A DNA stretch of 34,608 bases from Alphaproteobacteria bacterium (GTDB lineage Bacteria; Bacteroidota; Bacteroidia; Chitinophagales; Chitinophagaceae): the NCBI GenBank assembly GCA_030053915.1, contig JASGCT010000023.1:1-34608 (forward strand), written 5' to 3'. A model generated the notes under the pieces. The model searched no databases. It saw only the letters and a program-made list of their open reading frames with translations, and had not been told where the DNA came from. The position numbers and the translations under genes are program-made. Positions 14,274-21,357 of the stretch are shown here, piece after piece. Every line of letters begins with the position of its first letter. Positions within the stretch are counted from its first letter, which is position 1.

Positions 14274-15929
14274 ATGAAAAACAAATTAACAATTTTTGTT
14301 CCTTTAATGATGTTAGGAATCATTGGCTTTAGTCAGCCTAGTCCCCAAAAGGATACTACTAAAATCCGTCAAGTTTTTATTAAAACTAAAGATGGCACTA
14401 AACTGATTAAAAATTTTGACTCTTTTCAAAAAGCTGGGTTGCCAGATGCCAAGGATATTCAAGAAGTGCGCATTATGAATACTAAAGGTAGCGAAAAAGA
14501 AATGGAAATAACACTTAAAAATGACGATAACAATCCTGTTGTCGCACCTGTTAAACCAGTTAAAACTATTAAAGTTCTTAAAAAAGGTAATTTAATTGTA
14601 ACTGAAGACATTGAATCTGAATCGCCTCTTCAAAAAGAAGTAAATGTTACAGTGAATACCGAAGACAATGACCCTAATAATTTAGACATTTTGTTATCAA
14701 AAAATGGTAAATCATATAGTTTTAAGGGTTTTAATAAGAAAAAAAATATAAAAGAAGTGAAAGTCTTTTTAAAAAATGTTAAAGAAAATGCCTCATCAAT
14801 TGATGACATCGATTTTGACGATGAAAATGACTTTACGGAAGCTGGAAAAAAAGTAAAAATTATGAAAATTTATACGTCACCTACTACGTCCGAAAAGGTA
14901 TATCAAATAGGCGAAGGCGAAGATAAATTTCTAAAAAAAATCATCACTACGCCTACTACCAAAAAAATCTATATTATTGTAGATGATAAAAATAATCCAG
15001 GCAACAAAAAACAAATTTTACGCTACTACCGTACACCTACCACCGAACAAATTTATGGCAACGTAAATACCGAGGTGGATATTGAAGAAATCAAAGAAAA
15101 TGAAATCGATAACGAAGATTTTACTTTTGCTCCACCGCCACCAATGCCACCAATACCACCTGGCTATCCTCAAGATATTCAAGTTAGAATTAATAAAAAT
15201 AAAGGCTCACAAAAAGGGCAGCAATTTAGCTGGTCAACTACAGACGATGTTGATAATCCACAATCTAATAGAGCTTTTTTAGGTGTCATGGCAGATAACA
15301 GAGATAATGGTGCTTATATTAACGATGTTGTTCCTAATAGCGCTGCTCAAAAATATGGTTTAAAAAGTGGTGATATTATAACCAAAATTAATGGGTTTGA
15401 TATTAATAGCACGCAAACCTTATCCAAAATAATTGGAAAATTTAAACCCAATGATACAATTGATGTAGCTATTATTACTAATGGTAAACCTTGGAAACAC
15501 AAAAACGTTGTTTTAGGAACTAACACCGAAAATAATACGATCGTAAAAAACTTCACAATATCTAAAGACTTTAATAATATGAATTTAGATAATTTAGAAG
15601 GATTAGCATTTTTAGATAATTTTGAATCCACTTTAGATAATTTAAAAGACCAACCTAAATTAGGTTGTTCGGTAAAAGATTTAGAAGACACTACGGGTGT
15701 ATTAATTACCGCTGTAGAACAAAATTCTGCTGCCGAAAAAGCTGGTTTAAAGAAAGATGATATTATTACAATGTTTAATAAAAAAACTATTGATAACGTA
15801 GCAAGTTTAAAAACCAGCTTAAAACAAATTCAGGCAGGCAACCGCTATGATATACAATATATTAGAAACAATGTGTTAAATACAACAACTATTAAAATAA
15901 AAAGAAAAGTCCAAGAAGCCGATTTATAA
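14274..15929 (+). CDS. exported double-PDZ protein with TPTT repeats, no protease domain
   Basis: This is a 551-aa exported protein. I start it at the ATG at 14274 because this gives a standard signal peptide (MKNKLTIFVPLMMLGIIGFSQ); a start at 14247 would add nine residues in front and overlap the preceding gene. After an acidic N-terminal region come three spaced repeats of a (S/T)PTT motif followed by an IY or VY pair (about residues 202, 225 and 252), a proline-rich hinge (APPPPMPPIPPGYP), and two PDZ domains at about 332-416 (RAFLGVMADN, GLKSGDIITKING) and 460-550 (GLKKDDIITMFNKKTI). PDZ domains bind C-termini or exposed loops. No HtrA-type Ser-His-Asp domain or other catalytic domain is present, so it probably acts as an envelope adaptor or sensor. 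Its function is unknown. Confidence 0.8.
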   Translation: MKNKLTIFVPLMMLGIIGFSQPSPQKDTTKIRQVFIKTKDGTKLIKNFDSFQKAGLPDAKDIQEVRIMNTKGSEKEMEITLKNDDNNPVVAPVKPVKTIKVLKKGNLIVTEDIESESPLQKEVNVTVNTEDNDPNNLDILLSKNGKSYSFKGFNKKKNIKEVKVFLKNVKENASSIDDIDFDDENDFTEAGKKVKIMKIYTSPTTSEKVYQIGEGEDKFLKKIITTPTTKKIYIIVDDKNNPGNKKQILRYYRTPTTEQIYGNVNTEVDIEEIKENEIDNEDFTFAPPPPMPPIPPGYPQDIQVRINKNKGSQKGQQFSWSTTDDVDNPQSNRAFLGVMADNRDNGAYINDVVPNSAAQKYGLKSGDIITKINGFDINSTQTLSKIIGKFKPNDTIDVAIITNGKPWKHKNVVLGTNTENNTIVKNFTISKDFNNMNLDNLEGLAFLDNFESTLDNLKDQPKLGCSVKDLEDTTGVLITAVEQNSAAEKAGLKKDDIITMFNKKTIDNVASLKTSLKQIQAGNRYDIQYIRNNVLNTTTIKIKRKVQEADL

Positions 15930-16023
15930 AATGTTGTAATAAATTGATTTTAAAGTATTACCAGCAATATAAATTTTTGTTAAAAATTATTTTTTTTAAT
16001 TAACAAATTATTTAAAAAATTCA

Positions 16024-16031
16024 TAGCTTTG
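16024..16031 (+). promoter_or_regulatory. -7 element of the 66-aa hypothetical gene
   Basis: Perfect TAGCTTTG, 29 nt before the ATG at 16061. It supports the plus-strand reading of this locus over an overlapping minus-strand frame. Confidence 0.5.
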
Positions 16032-16060
16032 TTTTCGTTTGATTATCAAACAATAAATTT

Positions 16061-16261
16061 ATGAACCCACTTGTAATTAAAAACTTACCCCTAAACTTTC
16101 TAAATGCAGAAGATAGGGAGCAAATTTGTAACAACGAATTTGAAGAAAATTTTGCTAACGACACTGTAGTAAACACCTTCAAAAGAACAACCTCCTTTGA
16201 AACCACATCTCATTTTATTATGAATTGGATTGATGGTTTTACTGAAGTGTCGTTTAATTAA
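16061..16261 (+). CDS. 66-aa acidic hypothetical protein
   Basis: A small open frame with no recognised family. It has no signal peptide or membrane segment, is rich in Asn, Glu and Phe, and has one Cys (QICNNEFEEN). It is preceded by a perfect -7 element and ends 9 nt before the convergent DUF4834-like gene. A similar-sized minus-strand frame overlaps it but lacks a promoter. It could be a small regulatory protein or, less likely, a peptide precursor; nothing in the sequence decides. Confidence 0.45.
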   Translation: MNPLVIKNLPLNFLNAEDREQICNNEFEENFANDTVVNTFKRTTSFETTSHFIMNWIDGFTEVSFN

Positions 16262-16270
16262 GGCAAAAGC

Positions 16271-16510
16271 TTATTTTGATTTTACTTCTTCAAAGTCAAT
16301 GTACTCACCGTTGTGTTTGGGGTTAACCCGTTCGTCTGTTTTTTTGGTAGATTGCTTCGGTTCTTGAAAATCAGACGAACGACTTCGGTTGTTTATATCA
16401 TCAAAATTTTTTTTAATATGTTGTATGTTTTTTTGTACAGGTATTACAAAATTAAATATAAACCTATATAAAACGTAGATTCCAAATAAAGTAAATAACA
16501 CTTTAAACAT
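16271..16510 (-). CDS. DUF4834-like small membrane protein
   Basis: A 79-aa protein with one N-terminal membrane helix (VLFTLFGIYVLYRFIFNFVIPV), a charged middle and the C-terminal motif GEYIDFEEV. I recognise this layout as the DUF4834 family of Bacteroidota, whose function is not known. Its own -7 element is at 16531-16538. It lies downstream of htpG on the same strand but with 123 nt between, so it is a separate unit. Confidence 0.7.
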   Translation of the reverse strand: MFKVLFTLFGIYVLYRFIFNFVIPVQKNIQHIKKNFDDINNRSRSSDFQEPKQSTKKTDERVNPKHNGEYIDFEEVKSK

Positions 16511-16530
16511 ATTCTCTTTGTTAGTCTATG

Positions 16531-16538
16531 CAAAGATA
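16531..16538 (-). promoter_or_regulatory. -7 element of the DUF4834-like gene
   Basis: CAAAGATA on the plus strand, that is TATCTTTG on minus, 20 nt before the start codon. No clear -33 box. Confidence 0.55.
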
Positions 16539-16633
16539 CAAAAAATTTTAATATCTTAGCATAAATTTGCCAAGTATTACAAAATATTGTTTTATAAAAA
16601 AATCGGTCTATTGCTTTGCTACTTTACAAAACT

Positions 16634-18625
16634 TTATTTTGAATAACTTTGCATATTTCTTTCTACAAACTGGGTTAAAGCATTGCCTGTTAATAGCCCT
16701 TGTGATAGCAAACTTAAATCCAAAATGTTTTTAGCTTGAACTTTTTGAATGGCTTCGTCTGACTCTTGCAAAAGTTTAGAAAACATGGCATGATTGCCAT
16801 TTATATTGATATCTACCTCATCTTTCATTTTGGCATAAAAACTCATCATCCCATTTGCCCCGCCTAAAGACGACATATCTTTCATGCGTCTCATAAACTC
16901 GGGGCGTGTAGCCGTTATGGGCGTAGCATCAGGTGCTAAGCCTAAAACATGAACAGATAAATTTACCTCTAAATCTTCATTTTTAAATAATTTTTCTAAT
17001 TTTTCTACTTCTTCTTTAGAAAGTACACACTCTTTCTTTTCTTGTTTGTCTATAATGTTTTCAACAATATCACTATCTACACGCACAAACGATAAATCAC
17101 TCCATTTAGATTCCATATTATTAATAAATGCTGCATCTACTAAGGTTTCCATTTTAATAATAAAATATTCTTTTTCGGCGCATTTTTTAATATAGTTGTC
17201 TTGTTGAATAGGATTGGTAGTATATAAAGCAACAATTTTACCATCTTTGTTTTTTTGTTTATCGGCAGCTTTAGCTTTATAATCTTCTATGGTGTAAAAC
17301 AAGGGCTTCACTGAACCGTCTTCTGTTTTAATCGTATTAACGGCGTCTTCTAAAATTAAAAATTTATTGGCTTTTTCTAAAAACTTGTCGTCTGTCATCA
17401 TACCATATTTAACAAACAAGCCTAAACTTTCCCATTTTTTTTCAAACTCATCACGTTCTTTATTAAAAATTTCTTCTAACTTATCAGCCACTTTTTTGGT
17501 AATATGGTTATTTATTTTTTTAACATTAGGGTCGCCTTGAAGATAAGAACGGCTTACATTTAAAGGAATATCGGGACTATCAATAACTCCATGAAGTAAC
17601 ATTAAAAATTCTGGCACGATCTCTTTAACTTCATCGGTTACAAAAACTTGATTGCAATATAATTGAATTTTATCCTTTTGAATTTCGTAAGATTGTTTTA
17701 TCTTTGGAAAATATAAGACTCCTGTTAGTTTAAAAGGAAAATCGACATTTAAATGAATCCAAAACAAGGGTGTTTCACTAAATGGATATAACTTGCGATA
17801 AAAGGCTTCATAATCTTCTTTTTTTAAATCGCCTGGCTTCTGAACCCAAATGGGTTTGGTATCGTTGATTGGTTTTTCTTCGGGCAAAACTACGTCTTTC
17901 TTAGCGTTTTCGGGTTGTGTTGTCTCGGTGTTTTCTGGGTTGTTTAAATCTTCAATGACTTCAGCAATGTCTTCGGTAGCAGAATTGGACTCAGTTTCTT
18001 TTTTGTCTTCTTCAACACCTTCTTCTTTAAAATAGATAGGAATCGGCAAAAATTTACAAAATTTTTCTAAAATTGATTTAAGTCGATAGGCTTCTAAAAA
18101 TTCAGCACTGTCTTCGTTAATATGTAAAACTATTTTAGTGCCCCTTTCTTTAAAATCTACTTGATATAACTCGTAATGTGTAGTGCCGTCGCAACTCCAA
18201 AAAACGCCAGGCTCCTCTTTATAAGATTTAGAAAAAATATCAACCTTACTACTAACCATAAACGCACTGTAAAAACCCAAGCCAAAATGTCCTATAATGT
18301 TGGTATCTTTATACTTCTGAACAAACTCTTCGGCACCACTAAAAGCAACCTGATTAATATATTTATCTACTTCCAACTCAGTCATTCCAACACCATTATC
18401 TTGTATGGTGAGTGTTTTTTCTTTTTTGTTTAAGACAATGTTAATTCTTAGGGGCGATTCATCTACTTTAATGCTATCGCTTAATTGAATTGCCATAATT
18501 TTTTGGCAAGCATCTACAGCATTACTTACTAATTCTCTTACAAAAATTTCATGATCTGAATATAAAAACTTTTTGATAATTGGAAAAATGTTTTCCGTTT
18601 GAACACGTATTTGACCTTTTTGCAT
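16634..18625 (-). CDS. htpG: Hsp90-family chaperone HtpG
   Basis: This 663-aa protein is the bacterial Hsp90, an ATP-dependent cytoplasmic chaperone. The GHKL ATPase residues are present: Glu31 and Asn35 in FVRELVSNAVDAC, Asp76 in DNGVGM, and the lid GHFGLGFYSAFMV. The middle-domain segment IPLNVSRSYLQGD and the C-terminal dimerisation region (AKNILDLSLLSQGL) follow. It is longer than E. coli HtpG (624 aa) because of an acidic linker of about 60 residues (roughly 200-262, rich in Glu, Asp, Asn and Thr) between the N-terminal and middle domains. This recalls the charged linker of eukaryotic Hsp90. Synthesis is probably stress-regulated, but no clear TAnnTTTG element lies directly upstream. Confidence 0.97.
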   Translation of the reverse strand: MQKGQIRVQTENIFPIIKKFLYSDHEIFVRELVSNAVDACQKIMAIQLSDSIKVDESPLRINIVLNKKEKTLTIQDNGVGMTELEVDKYINQVAFSGAEEFVQKYKDTNIIGHFGLGFYSAFMVSSKVDIFSKSYKEEPGVFWSCDGTTHYELYQVDFKERGTKIVLHINEDSAEFLEAYRLKSILEKFCKFLPIPIYFKEEGVEEDKKETESNSATEDIAEVIEDLNNPENTETTQPENAKKDVVLPEEKPINDTKPIWVQKPGDLKKEDYEAFYRKLYPFSETPLFWIHLNVDFPFKLTGVLYFPKIKQSYEIQKDKIQLYCNQVFVTDEVKEIVPEFLMLLHGVIDSPDIPLNVSRSYLQGDPNVKKINNHITKKVADKLEEIFNKERDEFEKKWESLGLFVKYGMMTDDKFLEKANKFLILEDAVNTIKTEDGSVKPLFYTIEDYKAKAADKQKNKDGKIVALYTTNPIQQDNYIKKCAEKEYFIIKMETLVDAAFINNMESKWSDLSFVRVDSDIVENIIDKQEKKECVLSKEEVEKLEKLFKNEDLEVNLSVHVLGLAPDATPITATRPEFMRRMKDMSSLGGANGMMSFYAKMKDEVDININGNHAMFSKLLQESDEAIQKVQAKNILDLSLLSQGLLTGNALTQFVERNMQSYSK

Positions 18626-18870
18626 AATTTAAATTTTTTATTTTGTTATTGCAAATTTGTTGCTTTACTACAACACCGCCATTTTGTCATATTCAATTAA
18701 TTCACGTCAAGCTAAAACAAATTATTAATTTCAAATTCCAACTTTGATACGAAGCCCTTAGTTTTCTCCTTTTAAATAAATTGTGAATATGATTATCTAT
18801 TATTTACACCCTTTGGATAAAAAAAGACCACATAATAAAAAAAGAGCTTATCTTTACAAAAATTTTAAAT

Positions 18871-19665
18871 ATGAAAGCACTCTCTTTTTTTAAAAAATAT
18901 TTTTTTTTAAGTATTTTTTTACTATACACTTTAAGTAGCTGTATCGTTTCGGTTAATGCCAACAATTGGGGAACAGGCACCCTTATTGAAGGAAGTGGTG
19001 TCATCAAAAAAGATTTAAGGAATCCAACAACACCCTTTGAAAGTGTTAGCTCTTCGGGGTTTTACAATGTTTATGTTAGCTATGGAACTCAATTTAAAAT
19101 TGAAGTAGAAGCCGATGATAATTTGTTAGAATATATTATAACTGAGGTAAAAAGCAATGGCACCTTAGAAATTAAAAGCAAAAAATTATATCGATTAAAG
19201 CCCAAAAAAGACATCAATGTTTATGTAACCTTACCTCAACTAAAAAGTTTAAGTTTGGCTGGAAGTGGTGATATCGAGCTTGAAGGCAATTTTAGTTTTG
19301 ACCAAGATCTTAATTTTTCAATTGCTGGTAGTGGCGATATTATCGTAAAAGGCAATTATACTATTAATAAATTAAATTGTAGTATTGCTGGCAGCGGCGA
19401 TATTAAAATTTCTGGACAATCAAAATGCGACATATTAGATTGTAGTATTGCCGGAAGTGGCGATATTAAAGCCCAAGAGCTAAAAGCCGACAATGTGCAG
19501 GTAAGCATTGCTGGCAGTGGTAATGTTTATACATTTTGCAATAATTATTTAAATGTAAGCATTGTGGGTAGTGGGGATGTTTTTTATTATGGACAACCTC
19601 AAATAAAGGTTTCAAAAGTTGGCAGTGGCGATGTGATATCTAAATCGAATATCACAAAATCGTAA
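18871..19665 (+). CDS. GIN-domain (DUF2807) lipoprotein with seven GSG(D/N) repeats
   Basis: This is a 264-aa envelope lipoprotein with leader MKALSFFKKYFFLSIFLLYT and lipobox LSSC (Cys24). The mature part is a head GIN/DUF2807 domain: an N-terminal strand-rich part (SGFYNVYVSYG, a family marker) followed by seven evenly spaced repeats of roughly 20 residues built on S-[IL]-A-G-S-G-D-I, expected to stack as a right-handed beta-helix. Such proteins are common in Bacteroidota and have no settled function; adhesion and trans-envelope signalling have been suggested. It converges on rimM with only 4 nt between the stop codons, so the two transcripts must overlap. Confidence 0.85.
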   Translation: MKALSFFKKYFFLSIFLLYTLSSCIVSVNANNWGTGTLIEGSGVIKKDLRNPTTPFESVSSSGFYNVYVSYGTQFKIEVEADDNLLEYIITEVKSNGTLEIKSKKLYRLKPKKDINVYVTLPQLKSLSLAGSGDIELEGNFSFDQDLNFSIAGSGDIIVKGNYTINKLNCSIAGSGDIKISGQSKCDILDCSIAGSGDIKAQELKADNVQVSIAGSGNVYTFCNNYLNVSIVGSGDVFYYGQPQIKVSKVGSGDVISKSNITKS

Positions 19666-19669
19666 TGGG

Positions 19670-20212
19670 TTATTGGTTGTTTTTTAAATAAATATCTAAC
19701 AAACCCTCTGGAATTTTTAAATCGATTTCTTTTTTAGAAACGTTCAAATTAATAATTAAGTCGGGGTGATACGGAAGCAAAACCTCTTTACCAAGAATGG
19801 TGGTTTTACAAATCAATGTGTTGTTCATGTCTATAATGTCTTCAACACAACACTGGTAATTTTTAAGTGCAACTATGGCAAATCCTAAAACATCTTTTTT
19901 CTTTTTGTTAAAAAATTGTTTTATGTCTTTTTCTAAAATATATATCGCTTTGTTTTTAAATTTTTGAGCTTGTTCTATATTAACAATCTGTTTAAACAAG
20001 AATACGCCATAATTATCAGACATAAGTTTGTAATCTACAACCTCATAAGGTATATAGGAGGCTATATTTTCTTGAAAAAAAAGGGTGGTGATTTTAGGGA
20101 GTGGTGATTTTAAAGATTCGATAAACTTGATACATACCTGACCCTTTAAGCCTTTTTCTTTAACAATATGTCCTATAACAATAAAGTTTTCTTGGTTCAT
20201 TTGGTTTATCAA
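19670..20212 (-). CDS. rimM: ribosome maturation factor RimM
   Basis: A 180-aa protein that assists 30S head assembly by binding uS19. The N-terminal RimM domain begins FIVIGHIVKEKGLKGQVCIKF, and the second beta-barrel (PRC-like) part contains KDVLGFAIV, GKEVLLPYHPDLI and the closing IPEGLLDIY. All are standard. The usual order rpsP-rimM is interrupted here by an MmcQ/YjbR gene and a 198-nt gap, and rimM has its own -7 element at 20228-20235. Confidence 0.9.
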   Translation of the reverse strand: MINQMNQENFIVIGHIVKEKGLKGQVCIKFIESLKSPLPKITTLFFQENIASYIPYEVVDYKLMSDNYGVFLFKQIVNIEQAQKFKNKAIYILEKDIKQFFNKKKKDVLGFAIVALKNYQCCVEDIIDMNNTLICKTTILGKEVLLPYHPDLIINLNVSKKEIDLKIPEGLLDIYLKNNQ

Positions 20213-20227
20213 TTAGCGGTTTCTTTG

Positions 20228-20235
20228 CAAAACTA
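20228..20235 (-). promoter_or_regulatory. -7 element of rimM
   Basis: The minus strand reads TAGTTTTG, a full match, 15 nt before the rimM start codon. No -33 box is evident. Confidence 0.5.
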
Positions 20236-20280
20236 CAACTTTAATTTTGAAAAAATGAAAAATGTTTTTAATTTTAGTAG

Positions 20281-20400
20281 GGCATATTGGAGTGCTCGTT
20301 CATTCGGGTTGGATGAGGACATGGGTTTTGGAGCTTAAATCCGATTTTCAAAACAGAAATGTAACTTAGGGCGTAATCAGGCTTTATGGGCTGCCACTCT
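20281..20400. other. GC-rich non-coding island upstream of rimM
   Basis: These 120 nt are 45% GC (54 of 120, counted by hand) against about 30% around them. They code for no recognised protein. A 35-codon plus-strand frame (20262-20369) and a short minus-strand frame are open but have no family. The composition fits a structured RNA, a dispersed repeat or a relic of transferred DNA. I could not build a convincing secondary structure by eye. Confidence 0.4.
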
Positions 20401-20410
20401 TCTGTTGTTT

Positions 20411-20764
20411 TTATTTTTCTGTCAGCTCGTGTTGTACATTCTTAGGAAGACCTGCCACAACTAATTTATACGAATTTTTTATCCATTCTTTTATTTGATT
20501 GTCGGTAATTTTTCCTGTCGTTTTAACACTATTCCAATGTTTTTTGTTCATGTGGTACCCTGGTGTAACCTCACTATACTTTTTTCGTAAAACTTTGGCT
20601 TCTTCGGGGTCGCACTTTAGGTTTATAAATTCAAACGCTGTAAGGTCCGTTAAACAAAACATTTTACCTTTGACAGTAAAAACAAGTGTTTTGTCGTCAA
20701 AAGGCATTTTCTCTTCTACCCCTTTAAACAACAAACAATAATTTCTTACCTCTACTATATTCAT
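20411..20764 (-). CDS. MmcQ/YjbR family protein
   Basis: A 117-aa cytoplasmic protein of the MmcQ/YjbR (CyaY-like fold) family. Typical features are GVEEKMPFDDKTLVFTVKGKMF near the N-terminus, the Lys- and Asp-rich middle (LKCDPEEAKVLRKKY), PGYHMNKKHWNSV, and the closing helix KEWIKNSYKLVVAGLPK. The family is described as DNA-binding from fold comparison; its cellular role is not established. It follows rpsP by 48 nt on the same strand and may share its transcript. Confidence 0.88.
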   Translation of the reverse strand: MNIVEVRNYCLLFKGVEEKMPFDDKTLVFTVKGKMFCLTDLTAFEFINLKCDPEEAKVLRKKYSEVTPGYHMNKKHWNSVKTTGKITDNQIKEWIKNSYKLVVAGLPKNVQHELTEK

Positions 20765-20812
20765 AGTTATTCTGCTTTTTCAGCAAATTCAAGAGTATAA
20801 CCGTTAAAAATT

Positions 20813-21208
20813 CTAAGAAACTACTGCGTGTTCTTTTTTGTGTTTATGTTTTGCGTGGCGCGTCTCAACTTTCGATTGATGTTCTTTAAGCCAGTTTTCA
20901 AACTTCGCTTCAGCTGTTTGTTTATCAAACAAATTCAATTTTACACCGCGGTGTAAATGTCTTAAAAAACGAACGCCTTTAAAAACAAAAATACGGTTGA
21001 CGGTTTCAGAAGGAATAGCGCCCTTATCTAACCATTCCACACAGGCTTGTCTATTAAGTTCAATGGTTGCTGGTGACGTTAAAGGATTATAAGTTCCAAG
21101 TTTCTCGATGAATTTACCATCTCGAGGGGCACGGCTATCTGCCGCTACCAAAATGTAAAACGGACGCTTTTTAGCTCCGTGTCTTTGCAATCTAAGTTTT
21201 ACTGCCAT
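20813..21208 (-). CDS. rpsP: 30S ribosomal protein bS16
   Basis: A 131-aa small-subunit protein. The start MAVKLRLQRHGAKKRPFYIL is the conserved one; a longer frame beginning at 21253 is excluded because its first codons overlap the promoter at 21251-21258. The core (ADSRAPRDGKFIEKLGTYNP, EWLDKGAIPSETV) is canonical. The C-terminus carries a basic His/Lys-rich tail (HAKHKHKKEH), shorter than in many Bacteroidota. It is the first gene of the bS16-MmcQ unit. Confidence 0.96.
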   Translation of the reverse strand: MAVKLRLQRHGAKKRPFYILVAADSRAPRDGKFIEKLGTYNPLTSPATIELNRQACVEWLDKGAIPSETVNRIFVFKGVRFLRHLHRGVKLNLFDKQTAEAKFENWLKEHQSKVETRHAKHKHKKEHAVVS

Positions 21209-21250
21209 TGTAAATAAAAATTTATGGGCGTGATTAAAAAATTTGAGATG

Positions 21251-21282
21251 CAAAGATACAACTTTTTTTCAATATTTCCAAA
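21251..21282 (-). promoter_or_regulatory. rpsP promoter
   Basis: On the minus strand TATCTTTG (CAAAGATA, 21251-21258) lies 20 nt from a TTTG box (CAAA, 21279-21282). The transcript should start near 21245, which fixes the rpsP start at 21208. Confidence 0.7.
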
Positions 21283-21357
21283 AAAAATTATATTTTTTTA
21301 AGTAGGTGTCGTCTTGAACCTATTTTTATCGATTAAAACGATCAAGTTTAAATTTTA

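Noticed and set aside
14274-15929. HtrA/DegP protease
   Set aside because: Two PDZ domains are present, but no trypsin-like catalytic domain or GNSGG-type motif is.
16021-16206. Minus-strand 61-codon frame opposite the 66-aa gene
   Set aside because: It lacks a promoter, while the plus-strand frame has a perfect -7 element.
20262-20369. 35-codon plus-strand gene
   Set aside because: It is short, has no family, and lies antisense to the rimM upstream region; kept only as part of the GC-rich island.
21303-21325. Terminator hairpin (TAGGT/ACCTA) between rpsP and the receptor
   Set aside because: A 5-bp stem followed by T residues only on the plus strand, where no gene ends; both neighbours are on minus.
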